From NCBI RefSeq assembly GCF_009496155.1, contig NZ_WIJP01000012.1, positions 10,282 through 74,281 of the forward strand: DNA of 64,000 nucleotides, in the 5' to 3' direction. How positions within the stretch are numbered: the stretch's first letter is position 1; the number at the start of each line of letters is the position of its first letter. The position numbers and the translations under genes are program-made. Below the pieces are notes generated by a model. The model saw nothing but the letters and a program-made list of their open reading frames with translations, made no database searches and was not told the origin of the DNA. Positions 40,145 to 48,950 of this stretch are shown in pieces. The stretch is from Streptococcus mitis (lineage in GTDB: Bacteria; Bacillota; Bacilli; Lactobacillales; Streptococcaceae).

Positions 40145-41037
40145 CACTGCCCCCCTCCATCAGGTAATTTTTGAGCTATTTTACTTTTAAAGACTACCTT
40201 ATGATCTACATCATACCCAGACATTTCGTAGATTTTCCAATGTTCTTCTCTAATTTTTAACAATCTATTTTTTGAAACACTACCACTAAGTTCTACTACT
40301 CCGTTCAAAATTGGTGAATCCAAGTCTGCACTTACTTGCTTCATCCACATGGTATTGCTCTCCTCTCGAGATATCTCTTCGATATGGTAGGCTAACATCT
40401 CTGCCATTTGAGAAAAAATAATCAGAAGCTCTAACAAACTATAATAATTCTGTTCTAGACTACCTACACCACTATATTCAATATCTTTGATTAATACTTG
40501 CTCTGCTTTACAAGATATACTACTATCTGAAAACTCAACATCGTATATATCATGTTGTCTATCTCTTAAATGCGTTGATAAAAAATCTCTACCTTGTTCT
40601 CCTATAGCAACTACATTTTCCATACATTCTAATAATTGATAGCCTAAACAAACTTTCATATCCATTACCAAGCAATCAAATTCAATCACTTGGTTCGTCA
40701 TTTTGAAATTTTGTAATTCTAATTTTAAATTTACCAATTCTTCTATAGCTTTTATTCCTGATTTTATCTCAAAATGGCTTAACCTATACTGATTTAAGCT
40801 CGCTCCCATTCTTTTCAGTATTTCACTTCCAAATAAATGAGCTAATGCTATTCCATCTAATGTACTCAGGTGCTGCTGTATGATTTCAGATTGTTTACTA
40901 GACCACAAACCTTCTTGATGAAGAGACCCAACCCCTTCTAAAATATTTTTCAACTTAACTTCATAAGTCGTCCTCTTATGTCCTCTACCAAAATAGCGAT
41001 TTCTATTATCTCCAAGTAAATAATCTACTGTTAGCAT
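40144..41037 (-). CDS. Unassigned protein, tentatively AvrD-like
   Basis: A 297-residue protein starting MLTVDYLLGDNRNRYFGRGHKRTTYEV; the start follows GGAGAAGGAT. The N-terminal segment with DYLLG, NRYFGRGHKRT recalls the AvrD family. AvrD of Pseudomonas syringae makes the acyl-sugar lactones called syringolides. There is no signal peptide and no membrane helix. If the call is right, this would be a biosynthetic enzyme for a butenolide- or lactone-type small molecule, next to a kinase-like gene and an exporter. This is from memory of the family and needs a profile search. A terminator separates it from the response regulator gene upstream. Confidence 0.45.
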   Translation of the reverse strand: MLTVDYLLGDNRNRYFGRGHKRTTYEVKLKNILEGVGSLHQEGLWSSKQSEIIQQHLSTLDGIALAHLFGSEILKRMGASLNQYRLSHFEIKSGIKAIEELVNLKLELQNFKMTNQVIEFDCLVMDMKVCLGYQLLECMENVVAIGEQGRDFLSTHLRDRQHDIYDVEFSDSSISCKAEQVLIKDIEYSGVGSLEQNYYSLLELLIIFSQMAEMLAYHIEEISREESNTMWMKQVSADLDSPILNGVVELSGSVSKNRLLKIREEHWKIYEMSGYDVDHKVVFKSKIAQKLPDGGGQ

Positions 41038-41073
41038 ATCCTTCTCCAATCTATTAAACTGACTCTATCTTAA

Positions 41074-41126
41074 ACAAAAAAAGACAAGAAAGAATCCGTA
41101 ATTTGCGAAAACCTTCTTGCCTTTTT
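41074..41126 (-). terminator. Hairpin terminator between response regulator and AvrD-like gene
   Basis: On the minus strand AAAAAGGCAAGAA and TTCTTGTCTTTTTTT form a stem with an internal loop of about 25 bases and end in a T run. It lies after the response regulator stop and 40 bases before the AvrD-like start. It may limit or control read-through into the biosynthetic genes. Confidence 0.6.
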
Positions 41127-41134
41127 AGGATAAA

Positions 41135-41740
41135 TTATAAAGATACGAGATTTAATCGAATAGCCTCACGTACAGCTCCAACTCTACTCGTCACTCCCAA
41201 CTTTGAACAGATATTTGAAACATGGGTATCTACTGTTCTCCTGCTTACAAATAAACTATTTGCTATCTTTTCATTAGAATATTCTTTTACAATAAGTTCC
41301 AATACACTTAACTCCGTATCTGTCAATAGATTATTTTCTTGCTTTTCTAACAAACCATCTGGGATAACGTGATTTCCCTTATAAACAGCATAAATTGCAC
41401 TCTTAACATCCAAATAAGAACTTTCTTTGGGTAAAAAAGCTTGAATCCCAAAATCCATCGCTCTCTTATGTAACAAAGTGTCATAAAATCCTGATAAAAG
41501 AACTATCTTGGGAACTGTATTCAGAAATCTATTTATCTGACTAATAACATCAAATGCCGTTACTCCTTTCAGCATAAAATCCATAACTAGCACATCTACC
41601 TTTTCATTCATAAGACAGAGAAGTAAATCTGCTACTTCTGTATAGGAACCAACAATTTCAAAATTATCTTCCTTTAAAAAATAGTTCTCCAATCCTTGTA
41701 ATACTAAACTGTGATCATCAATCAAAACCAAACGAATCAT
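41135..41740 (-). CDS. NarL/LuxR-type response regulator
   Basis: A 201-residue protein. The receiver domain has the acidic pair in LVLIDDHS, the phospho-Asp in VLVMDFML, and the conserved Lys in AFLPKESS. The C-terminal LuxR helix-turn-helix is LTDTELSVLELIVKEYSNEKIANSLFVSRRTVDTHVSNICSKLGV, in two parts. It overlaps the sensor kinase gene by 23 bases. It should act on the promoter of the kinase and/or of the AvrD-like genes. Confidence 0.92.
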   Translation of the reverse strand: MIRLVLIDDHSLVLQGLENYFLKEDNFEIVGSYTEVADLLLCLMNEKVDVLVMDFMLKGVTAFDVISQINRFLNTVPKIVLLSGFYDTLLHKRAMDFGIQAFLPKESSYLDVKSAIYAVYKGNHVIPDGLLEKQENNLLTDTELSVLELIVKEYSNEKIANSLFVSRRTVDTHVSNICSKLGVTSRVGAVREAIRLNLVSL

Positions 41741-43484
41741 TTTTCTTCCCCTCTATAGGTATCCGTATCTTCACACTTGTAGGTTCTATATTTATCTGAA
41801 CAGTTCCCCCCAATAAATGAACCTTCTCTACAATTCTATTTAAACCAAAATGATGTTCATTAGACTGATAGTTTCCCTTAAAAATACCATCATCTATAAC
41901 TTCAATTGATAAAATCTTTTCTTTTGTAGATAAATCTACAGTAATTTCTCTAGCATTCCCATGAAGAATACTATTATTCACTAGTTCTTTAACTGTCCTT
42001 AATACAAACGTGCCCACTTTATCATTAACTTTTTCTTCATCTATTGAAAAAGTTGTCATAATCGAAACAGTTTCCATCTTCATGAATTGATTTAATATGC
42101 TAGTAATAGATTCTTTCAACCCTAATTCATGCACCATTAAAGGATAGATATTGGAACATAAATCTCTTAATTCAAAGACAATATCATCCAACATCTCTAA
42201 TAAAGCTATCCTATTAATTTGTTCACTAATTTCTAACTGCTTTTTATAATAAATAACCTTCTGAATTGTAGTATCATGTATAAACGTTGCAATTTCTTCC
42301 CTCTCCAATTCAGTAGCTACAAAAGTATGAAAACTACTAAAGATTCCCTCCATCTTATGGCTAATCAACATCATTTTCCTTATTTCAGGTAACAAAGCTA
42401 GCGAAAAAAGAAAAGTGTAAAGAACGAAAAAAATTGGAGAAAATTCTCTTAATAACAGACTAAAAAGAATAATTAGACTAGTAAAAAACACGGCAAATAT
42501 CAAGTTATATATGAATGGATTCCACTTCCAAGCAACATATATCATTCGTTCTAATATCAAGTTATTCACAATAGAGAACAAAATAAGCAACAACAGAGGA
42601 ATACTATAAATAAACGAAACTTCCTTACCAATCGGAAAAATATATCCAAAAAATAGAGGAAATAAGGCAAGAACTGCTAAAAATAAGGTGTGAATTGGCA
42701 ACATTTCTCTTCTCTGATAGTAATTTATAAGCATCTTTAACAGTAGGATAACTAAAAAGAAAAATACTAAATAAAATACTCCCCTAGAAAAAAAGATGGT
42801 TAAAAAATCAATGGGCTGTATAAGATTATAAACATACAAAAGTTGAGTTATGAGTGAATAGCCCAGTATAATACGAGAAAAGTTAGAAATGGTTGAACCT
42901 TTTATCTTTAAGACTAACACTCTAATGAAGATATCCATGAATAATGGAAATGAAGTCAAATATGAAATTAATAGACTACGACCAAATACATCTCCTATAC
43001 TTGATGGAATAATCGATAATAACATCAGACTAGTATAAATAATAAAATAAAAATATCGTTTCCCAGTTTTCCCTCTACTTCTACCTTTTATGTATAAGCG
43101 AAATAACAGTAGAATCAGAAAAGCAATGATTGATAAAACAAGAAAGATAATTTGGCTTGATCTCCCAGATTCTATTATTAAAGTCTTTGAAATTCCTCTA
43201 TCTAATACTGTCACAGAATGAAGCGGTTCAACAATTAAAAATCGAGATAATAAGAAATTACTATCTGGATTCTGACCGTCTATTTGTATAATAGATGACC
43301 CTATTATCTCTTGATGATTCGCAAAGCTTCCCAGATTATGGACTTGTCTAACTATCCATTCATTATCATGTTTATCTACGGTGATTCCACTGTATGTTCG
43401 ATTATACACCGCAAATGAAAAATAAAGAAAGAAAATAAATAACAAAACTAAATAAAATCGAAATGTTTTTGACTTCATTTCCAT
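41718..43484 (-). CDS. Membrane sensor histidine kinase (ComP/DesK-like, HisKA_3)
   Basis: The protein has 588 residues from MEMKSKTFRFYLVLL, behind GGAG; an in-frame TTG six codons earlier has no ribosome site. It has one helix, an extracellular PDZ-like segment (GSSIIQIDGQNPDSNFLLSR), then about eight membrane helices, as in ComP-type kinases. The phospho-acceptor His lies in EIATFIHDTTIQ and the ATPase N-box in VKELVNNSILHGNA. A multi-helix sensor of this kind commonly detects a peptide or a lipid-like signal. It heads the operon and faces the dus remnant. Confidence 0.9.
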   Translation of the reverse strand: MEMKSKTFRFYLVLLFIFFLYFSFAVYNRTYSGITVDKHDNEWIVRQVHNLGSFANHQEIIGSSIIQIDGQNPDSNFLLSRFLIVEPLHSVTVLDRGISKTLIIESGRSSQIIFLVLSIIAFLILLLFRLYIKGRSRGKTGKRYFYFIIYTSLMLLSIIPSSIGDVFGRSLLISYLTSFPLFMDIFIRVLVLKIKGSTISNFSRIILGYSLITQLLYVYNLIQPIDFLTIFFSRGVFYLVFFFLVILLLKMLINYYQRREMLPIHTLFLAVLALFPLFFGYIFPIGKEVSFIYSIPLLLLILFSIVNNLILERMIYVAWKWNPFIYNLIFAVFFTSLIILFSLLLREFSPIFFVLYTFLFSLALLPEIRKMMLISHKMEGIFSSFHTFVATELEREEIATFIHDTTIQKVIYYKKQLEISEQINRIALLEMLDDIVFELRDLCSNIYPLMVHELGLKESITSILNQFMKMETVSIMTTFSIDEEKVNDKVGTFVLRTVKELVNNSILHGNAREITVDLSTKEKILSIEVIDDGIFKGNYQSNEHHFGLNRIVEKVHLLGGTVQINIEPTSVKIRIPIEGKKNDSFGFD

Positions 43485-43517
43485 TAAATCTCCATATTTC
43501 AATCGATATTGATGTTT

Positions 43518-43547
43518 ATTCTACCATTTTTTCATTCAATAAGACAA
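43518..43547 (-). promoter_or_regulatory. Promoter of the two-component operon
   Basis: On the minus strand TTGTCT (43542-43547), 18 bases, TGG-TAGAAT (43518-43523). The start codon of the kinase lies about 27 bases past the expected transcript start. Confidence 0.5.
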
Positions 43548-43606
43548 GTTTTATAGTTAAATTTATCCTTTTTTATTTCGAGATATAACTGATATAATCT
43601 TCCTCC

Positions 43607-43882
43607 ATGGGAAATCCCTACCTCTTTAACCAAATCAACCACTACTTTAAAACAGGAGAGATCCTACCTGATTTGACCTTTGAAGACAAGATGAAAATTG
43701 CCTACGAACACTTGAAACGCTTGATTAACCTCAAAGGGGAAAATGTCGCAGTTCGTGAATTCCGTGGCCTCGCTCCTCACTACCTCCGTGGAACATCTGG
43801 CGCTGCCAAACTTCGTGGAGCCATTTCACAAGCTAGCACCCTAGAAGAGATTGAAGCCCTCTTGCAATTGGATAAGGCTTAA
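43607..43882 (+). pseudogene. Duplicated 3' end of dus (92 codons)
   Basis: This stretch encodes the last 91 residues of Dus ([14 protein letters not shown] onward) and its stop codon. I count about 16 differences in 276 bases to 35442-35717, nearly all silent. The match begins abruptly at ATGGGAAAT. It lacks the catalytic barrel, so it cannot work as Dus. A strong terminator follows, as expected for the original end of the dus gene. It marks the right end of the inserted block. Confidence 0.92.
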
Positions 43883-43889
43883 TAGACCA

Positions 43890-43924
43890 AAACCCGTAAC
43901 TCTCTTAAAGGTTACGGGTTTTTG
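43890..43924 (+). terminator. Terminator after the dus remnant
   Basis: AACCCGTAAC, a ten-base loop and GTTACGGGTTTTTG form a perfect stem with a T run. It was probably the native dus terminator. Confidence 0.8.
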
Positions 43925-43952
43925 ATTGTAAAAATTCAAATACTGAGAGCTA

Positions 43953-44633
43953 TTATTGATTCAAAGCAACACTGGAAACCTTGCCATCCGCTCCTGTTGT
44001 AATTTGGATGACTTTTCCTCCACCGATTTTGGCATTATACTTGCCATCATCAAGAGTATAAGAATAGCCTCTGATAGAGTAGTTTTCTTTCTTTCCATCA
44101 GCAGATTCTACTGTAAATTGACCACCTGATGAAACTGTGATGGTTTCACCATTAGCTCCCTTCCAATTGCCCGCTGCAGCTGAGAAATCACCATCTACCA
44201 TGGTTAAAACACCCTTGTAGCGTTTATTTTGCTCTGCTTGCTTGTCTTGAAGTTTGCGGTCAGTTGTAGGATCATAGCTTGATTGGTTAGACTGGGCTTG
44301 AGGAGCCTGAGCAGGCGTTTGTTGACTAGCTGCCTGTTGATTAGACACCTCTTGACCTTGTCTTTGCTCTGGTGCAGGTGTTGCTGGTGATGGTGTTGTA
44401 GTTGCTGAAGATTGATCAGTAGACGCCTTGGCCTTTTCAGATGAAGCTGAACTTGAGGACTTCTGAGTCTTGCTTTCTTTGCTAGCAGAAGCTGCTTTAG
44501 AGCTTGATGATTGGCTTGTCTTAGCAGAACTGCTTGCTTGAGTTGTTTCCTTTTTATTTCCACAAGCTCCTAATAGTAGGGTAGAAGCTAATACAGTTGC
44601 TGTCATCAATTTGATATAGGTTTTCTTTTTCAT
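43953..44633 (-). CDS. Ser/Gln-rich lipoprotein of unknown function
   Basis: A 226-residue protein with a lipoprotein signal (LASTLLLGACGNKKE). A long low-complexity linker of Ser, Ala, Gln and Pro spans about residues 30-125. The small C-terminal domain (about 80 residues) starts YKGVLTMVDGDFSAAAGNW and resembles the DUF6287-type domain of streptococcal lipoproteins. The linker would hold this domain away from the membrane, across the wall. It has its own strong promoter. I cannot give a function. Confidence 0.82.
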   Translation of the reverse strand: MKKKTYIKLMTATVLASTLLLGACGNKKETTQASSSAKTSQSSSSKAASASKESKTQKSSSSASSEKAKASTDQSSATTTPSPATPAPEQRQGQEVSNQQAASQQTPAQAPQAQSNQSSYDPTTDRKLQDKQAEQNKRYKGVLTMVDGDFSAAAGNWKGANGETITVSSGGQFTVESADGKKENYSIRGYSYTLDDGKYNAKIGGGKVIQITTGADGKVSSVALNQ

Positions 44634-44687
44634 TTTTCTACTCCTTTGTAATGTTTTAGAAATATAAAGAAATCTTTTTGTAATACA

Positions 44688-44716
44688 ATTGTAACATTCG
44701 TATTTAAATATGTCAA
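44688..44716 (-). promoter_or_regulatory. Strong sigma-A promoter of the lipoprotein gene
   Basis: On the minus strand TTGACA (44711-44716), 17 bases, TACAAT (44688-44693). The -35 is a perfect consensus. Confidence 0.75.
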
Positions 44717-44780
44717 CAATTTATCTAAACTATTTTAAAAATATTAAATACTTTAGATACATTTACTCCTCCTACTCTTC

Positions 44781-44788
44781 TATTCGTA
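44781..44788 (-). promoter_or_regulatory. Orphan ComX-box (TACGAATA) candidate
   Basis: The minus strand carries a perfect late-competence octamer TACGAATA. It is followed by AGGAGGAG and an ATG at about 44762 opening only a ten-codon frame, then the lipoprotein promoter. An octamer of this kind would occur by chance about twice in both strands of this window, so I treat it with caution. Confidence 0.3.
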
Positions 44789-44798
44789 ATAAAACAGA

Positions 44799-44820
44799 AA
44801 AACAGGAGATTTTCCTGTTA
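44799..44820 (-). terminator. Minus-strand terminator-like hairpin
   Basis: AACAGGA, a short loop and TCCTGTTTTTC on the minus strand. It separates whatever comes from the right from the lipoprotein region. Confidence 0.5.
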
Positions 44821-44908
44821 AAAATTTGACTTTTTTATGTAATCGCTTTCGTTGTATTAGGCAAAGGAATATAATGACATTGAAATAGGATATTGGAGGT
44901 GCACTCTT

Positions 44909-45139
44909 ATGCTAAATAAGTATTACAAGTATCTTCCTTGGTTTATTTTGGGAGCGATTGGTTCTTATAAATCAGCAATTCACTATGGTAAAACTTCATT
45001 TGATGTCTTCTATCTGACTACAGTCTTTATGATTTTCTATATGGCTTTGTTATTCCTACACGAAAAATATCTCAAGTATCGATACAAAGACTTTTTTACT
45101 CACATGTTGAGAAATTCTAAGAAAGATAGCCACCCATAA
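44909..45139 (+). CDS. Small membrane protein of unknown function
   Basis: A 76-residue protein with a GGAGG site ahead of ATG and two hydrophobic segments (YLPWFILGAIGSY and FDVFYLTTVFMIFYMALLFL). The C-terminal tail is basic (HEKYLKYRYKDFF). A TATAAT lies about 40 bases before the start. It shares a bidirectional terminator with clpC. I recognise no family. Confidence 0.65.
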   Translation: MLNKYYKYLPWFILGAIGSYKSAIHYGKTSFDVFYLTTVFMIFYMALLFLHEKYLKYRYKDFFTHMLRNSKKDSHP

Positions 45140-45179
45140 AAGCAGTCACAACAGCAAAGCCATCTCATGATGGTACATA

Positions 45180-45210
45180 AAGAGGTCGGGAACTTTTCCC
45201 GACCTCACTT
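45180..45210. terminator. Bidirectional terminator between the small membrane gene and clpC
   Basis: GAGGTCGGGAA, a three-base loop and TTCCCGACCTC form a perfect 11-bp stem between convergent genes, with A- and T-rich flanks. Confidence 0.8.
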
Positions 45211-47643
45211 TTATGCAATATCAAATTTTAACTGGCCTGCTTTGACACCAATCTTAAGTGTGCTGCCTGCCTCTAATTCTCCCTTGAGAAGAAGTTCTGC
45301 CAACTTGTCTTCCACTTCTGTTTGTAGGGTTCTGCGAAGTGGACGAGCCCCCATCTCTGGGTCATATCCTTGATTTGCCAACAATTTCAGTGCGGAAGCT
45401 TGTAATTTCAAGTCAATACCTTTTTCAGCCAAACTTGTCACTAAAGGTTTGACCATAATCTTCACCACTTCCTGCATATGGTCGCTAGAAAGGCTATGGA
45501 AGACCACCTTTTCATCAATACGGTTGATAAACTCAGGTCTATAAGCTTTTTTCAGCTCTTCAAACATGCGTTTTTCCATATTTTCCTGGTCAAAACGAAT
45601 GTCCTTAGCCCCAAATCCGACAGTCTTGTCATCCCGAAGGGCTGTCGCACCAAGGTTTGACGTCATGATGATAATGGTATTTGAAAAGTCGACCTTGCGG
45701 CCCTTGCTATCGGTCAAGACACCGTCATCCAAGACCTGCAAGAGAACATTAAAGATGTCTGGGTGGGCCTTCTCCACCTCGTCAAAGAGGAGAACGGAAT
45801 AGGGTTTGTTGCGAACCTTCTCTGTCAACTCCCCACCTTCTTCATAACCCACATAACCAGGAGGCGCTCCATTGAGACGGCTGGCTGCGAATTTCTCCAT
45901 GTACTCACTCATATCAAAGCGGATAAGAGCTGATTCGTCATCAAAAAGAACTTCTGCTAGAGCCTTAGCCAATTCGGTCTTCCCGACACCTGTAGGCCCT
46001 AAGAACATAAAGGAACCAATCGGACGCTTATGACTGCGAATCCCTGACTGATTGCGACGAATGGCACGGCTAATGCTTAAAACTGCTTGATCTTGACCGA
46101 TGACACGTTTGTGTAGTTCAGCTTCCAAGTTCAGGTATTTCTTAGCATCAGTCTGAGTCAGTTTTTGGACTGGGATACCTGACAAACGACTCAAGGTGGT
46201 CAAAATATCAGACTCTGTCACCAAGTCTTTATAGACAGGCACTTGCTCTTCTTTTGCTATTAGCTGGGCTGCCTGTTTCCACTTGCCATCCATCAAAGCC
46301 TTCTCAGCTGGACTCAAACCTGAATCGTCTGCTTTTACATGCTTTGCCCTATTTTGCACTGTTGCTGCCGCTTCATCTAAGAGGTCGATAGCAGAGTCTG
46401 GCAAGTGACGACTAGTCAAGTAACGATGGGCCATCTTAACAGCTGTTTCAACCGCTTCATCTGTGATTTGCACACGGTGATGTTTCTCATAAGTCGCCTT
46501 CAAACCTTGCAAAATAATCATGCTGTCTGCCACACTTGGCTCTTCAATCGTCACTTTGGCAAAACGACGAGAAAGGGCTGCGTCTTTTTCAATGTGTTTT
46601 TGATATTCTTCCTGAGTGGTCGCACCAACCGTTCTCAAAGTTCCACGCGCCAAGGCTGGCTTCAAGATATTGGCTGCATCCAGAGTCGAATCAATCCCGC
46701 TCCCAGAACCCATGATGGTGTGGAGCTCATCGATAAAGAGGATGACTTGGCCATCTTCTTCAATATCCTTGATGATATTGTTCATGCGTTCTTCAAAGTC
46801 ACCACGGAAGCGTGTCCCTGCAACAACGTTCATCAAATCAAGCTCTAACACGCGCATCTTAGCCATTTCCGCAGGTACATCACCACTAGCAATACGCTGG
46901 GCAAGACCAAGCGCCAGAGCAGTTTTCCCGACACCAGCATCCCCAACCAAGACAGGATTATTCTTGGTTTTACGGCTCAAGATTTGAATCATACGGGAGA
47001 TTTCCTTGTCTCGACCGATGACTGGTTCTAACTTGCCAGAACGCGCTTGCTCTGTCAAATCATGCGTATAGTCCTCTAGACCACCACTCGGAGTCTGTGG
47101 CATACCCATCATATTAGCCATAGAATTTTGCTTGTCAGCTACTGTACGATGGCGTTGGCGTAAGGCCTTGAGATCTTCTCGAGTCCAACCTGCACGCTCT
47201 TCTAGATTTCGACGTAGGGCAGCAATCTTAACCTGATCTTTCTTGTCTTCATAAGAAAAACCTGCTCTCTCCAAGATACGAGTTGCCAAGGCATTGCCAT
47301 CATGCAAAATCGCATAGAGGACATGCTCTGTCCCTAGCACCTTAGCATGGACCACTGATGCTACATATTCGGCTTCATCAAAGAGAACCTGCAAACGATG
47401 GGAGAACGACAACTCCGTAAAAGTTTCATCCTGGCTATAGTCCGTTTCAGTCAGTTCCAAAGCCACCTCTTCTAAACGGTCCATTTCATATGGATAATCA
47501 TTTAAAGTCGCCCCTGCCACACTATAACTATGATTGGACATGGCAATCAACAAGTGCCAAGACTCTAGATAACGAGCTCCAAAATGGCCAGCAACCATGT
47601 AGGCACTTTCGATACATTCATTCAATGCTTTTGAATAGTTCAT
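45211..47643 (-). CDS. clpC: Clp protease ATPase ClpC
   Basis: An 810-residue Hsp100 ATPase. The N-terminal double Clp repeat domain is followed by a first AAA+ module with Walker [14 protein letters not shown]-like middle region comes next, then a second AAA+ module with GPTGVGKTE and the arginine-finger region. The tripeptide VGF in KTVGFGAKD is in the position used to dock on ClpP. It unfolds damaged proteins. Its ATG follows the ctsR stop by one base, so the two form one heat-inducible operon. Confidence 0.95.
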   Translation of the reverse strand: MNYSKALNECIESAYMVAGHFGARYLESWHLLIAMSNHSYSVAGATLNDYPYEMDRLEEVALELTETDYSQDETFTELSFSHRLQVLFDEAEYVASVVHAKVLGTEHVLYAILHDGNALATRILERAGFSYEDKKDQVKIAALRRNLEERAGWTREDLKALRQRHRTVADKQNSMANMMGMPQTPSGGLEDYTHDLTEQARSGKLEPVIGRDKEISRMIQILSRKTKNNPVLVGDAGVGKTALALGLAQRIASGDVPAEMAKMRVLELDLMNVVAGTRFRGDFEERMNNIIKDIEEDGQVILFIDELHTIMGSGSGIDSTLDAANILKPALARGTLRTVGATTQEEYQKHIEKDAALSRRFAKVTIEEPSVADSMIILQGLKATYEKHHRVQITDEAVETAVKMAHRYLTSRHLPDSAIDLLDEAAATVQNRAKHVKADDSGLSPAEKALMDGKWKQAAQLIAKEEQVPVYKDLVTESDILTTLSRLSGIPVQKLTQTDAKKYLNLEAELHKRVIGQDQAVLSISRAIRRNQSGIRSHKRPIGSFMFLGPTGVGKTELAKALAEVLFDDESALIRFDMSEYMEKFAASRLNGAPPGYVGYEEGGELTEKVRNKPYSVLLFDEVEKAHPDIFNVLLQVLDDGVLTDSKGRKVDFSNTIIIMTSNLGATALRDDKTVGFGAKDIRFDQENMEKRMFEELKKAYRPEFINRIDEKVVFHSLSSDHMQEVVKIMVKPLVTSLAEKGIDLKLQASALKLLANQGYDPEMGARPLRRTLQTEVEDKLAELLLKGELEAGSTLKIGVKAGQLKFDIA

Positions 47644-47644
47644 C

Positions 47645-48103
47645 TTACTTCCCTTTTCTATCTACCTCTTGTATGACCTGTCGTAGCATGTCTGCTCGAA
47701 GGATTGGTGCTTCTTCTCCTAGAACGCGATCCAAAGCTACTGCCATCAGCAAATTCATCTCCTGCTTGGTCATCAATTCCTGCTCAACCAAAAGCTGCAG
47801 AATATCTTCGTAAATTTCTTGACTAACTCTCTCACCAATCGAGTAAAGTAGCTCCCTGAGCATTTCATGATGACTAGAAAACTCAATCCGTCCTATACGA
47901 ATGTAGCCTCCGCCACCACGCTTACTTTCAACCAAGTAGCCTCTACTTTCCGTAAAGCGTGTCTTGATTACATAGTTAATCTGACTAGGAACAACCTGAA
48001 AGGTATCTGCCAACTGACTCCGTTGCAACTCCACAATTCCAGATTGATCTAAAATCGCCTTGATGTAGGCCTCAATATGATCCGATGTATTTTTAAATCT
48101 CAT
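47645..48103 (-). CDS. ctsR: Heat-shock repressor CtsR
   Basis: A 152-residue repressor of class III heat-shock genes. The N-terminal winged helix-turn-helix (SQLADTFQVVPSQINYVIKTRF) is followed by the Gly-rich wing RGGGGYIRI, which in CtsR senses temperature. The C-terminal part mediates dimer formation and recognition by Clp proteins. It is first in the operon, behind a CtsR box, so it represses itself and clpC. Confidence 0.96.
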   Translation of the reverse strand: MRFKNTSDHIEAYIKAILDQSGIVELQRSQLADTFQVVPSQINYVIKTRFTESRGYLVESKRGGGGYIRIGRIEFSSHHEMLRELLYSIGERVSQEIYEDILQLLVEQELMTKQEMNLLMAVALDRVLGEEAPILRADMLRQVIQEVDRKGK

Positions 48104-48128
48104 TACAAACCCACCTCTCTCTTTAAAC

Positions 48129-48151
48129 CTTGACTATCTTTGACTATTATA
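48129..48151 (-). promoter_or_regulatory. CtsR operator just downstream of the ctsR -10
   Basis: On the minus strand TATAAT (48146-48151) is followed at once by AGTCAAAGATAGTCAAG. This matches the CtsR heptad repeat RGTCAAANANRGTCAAA except for the last base. CtsR bound here would block the start of transcription. Confidence 0.8.
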
Positions 48152-48177
48152 CCGAAATTTTCTCATTTTTAAAAGAA

Positions 48178-48226
48178 AAAGGGCGCTGGTAAAGGATAAT
48201 CTTCACCAACTCCCTATTTTTCTACT
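48178..48226 (-). terminator. Terminator of the thiamine-precursor ABC operon
   Basis: On the minus strand GGGAGTTGGTGAAG, a loop, CTTTACCAGCGCCC with mismatches, then TTTTTC, at the end of the ATPase gene. Confidence 0.6.
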
Positions 48227-48950
48227 TATCTAAGCCTAATTCTGCCAAGATTTGACGTTTATAGGCAATCTTTTGCACCTCTTTGTCCTCAGCTTCAGAC
48301 CAATCTAGTTTAATTTCTGAAACAATCTGTCCAGGACGATTTTTCAAGATATAGATGCGGTCGCTGAGATTGAGGGCCTCCTCGATACTATGCGTGATGA
48401 TTAGGGTCGTTAGCTGCAACTGCTTGTGAATCTCAAGGTACCAAGCGTGGAGTTCCATCTTGGTCATCTCATCCAAGGCGCTAAAGGCCTCATCTAAGAG
48501 AAAGAGCTTGTGCCCGAAAAGGTAAGTTCGAAGCAAGGCTACACGCTGACGCATCCCGCCACTGAGTTCATGAGGGTATTTATCTCTTACAGCTGTCAAC
48601 TGGAAGGTCGCAAGAATTTCATCCGCGCGGGCAATGGCTTCCGCCTTATCCACTTTTTGAATCAAGAGGGGCAGAATGATATTACCAAGCACCGTCTTGT
48701 GCTCCAAGAGCAAGTCCTTTTGCAACATATAACTCACGCGCCCCTTGGGATTTTCTTCACCATCAAGGACAATTCTCCCTGACTGGACTTCTAAAATTCC
48801 AGCGATCAGATTAAAGAGAGTGGTTTTTCCAACACCACTTGGGCCTAAGATAGAAACCACTTCACCTGAAGTCACCTGCAGGTTAATGTTCTCTAAAATT
48901 TTCTCCTCGCCATAGGCATAACTGACGTGTTCTAGTCTAATTTCTGTCAT
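48222..48950 (-). CDS. ABC transporter ATPase for thiamine precursor (ThiZ-like)
   Basis: A 242-residue ATPase of the nitrate/taurine/HMP group: Walker A GPSGVGKTT, signature LSGGMRQRVALLRT, Walker B LFLLDEAFSALDE, H-loop IITHSIEEAL. It pairs with the ThiX-like permease and the NMT1-type binding protein under a TPP riboswitch. The substrate is therefore probably the pyrimidine part of thiamine (HMP or formylaminopyrimidine). The ATG overlaps the stop of the binding-protein gene. Confidence 0.85.
   Translation of the reverse strand: MTEIRLEHVSYAYGEEKILENINLQVTSGEVVSILGPSGVGKTTLFNLIAGILEVQSGRIVLDGEENPKGRVSYMLQKDLLLEHKTVLGNIILPLLIQKVDKAEAIARADEILATFQLTAVRDKYPHELSGGMRQRVALLRTYLFGHKLFLLDEAFSALDEMTKMELHAWYLEIHKQLQLTTLIITHSIEEALNLSDRIYILKNRPGQIVSEIKLDWSEAEDKEVQKIAYKRQILAELGLDK

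Noticed and set aside
35718..43606. Search for an integrase or prophage module explaining the dus-flanked block
   Set aside because: No recombinase, excisionase or phage gene is present; insertion by homologous recombination is more likely.
43607..43882. Independent 91-residue gene behind TATAAT and CCTCC
   Set aside because: The sequence is a copy of the dus C-terminus with the same stop codon; CCTCC is not a Shine-Dalgarno sequence in this orientation.
44839..44852. Possible cre site (TGTAATCGCTTTCG) before the small membrane gene
   Set aside because: It lacks the palindromic core and the final CA of the consensus; too weak to list.
46405..46987. Plus-strand frames of 120-150 residues opposite clpC
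   Set aside because: Codon-level shadow of clpC, with no ribosome site and no recognisable protein features.
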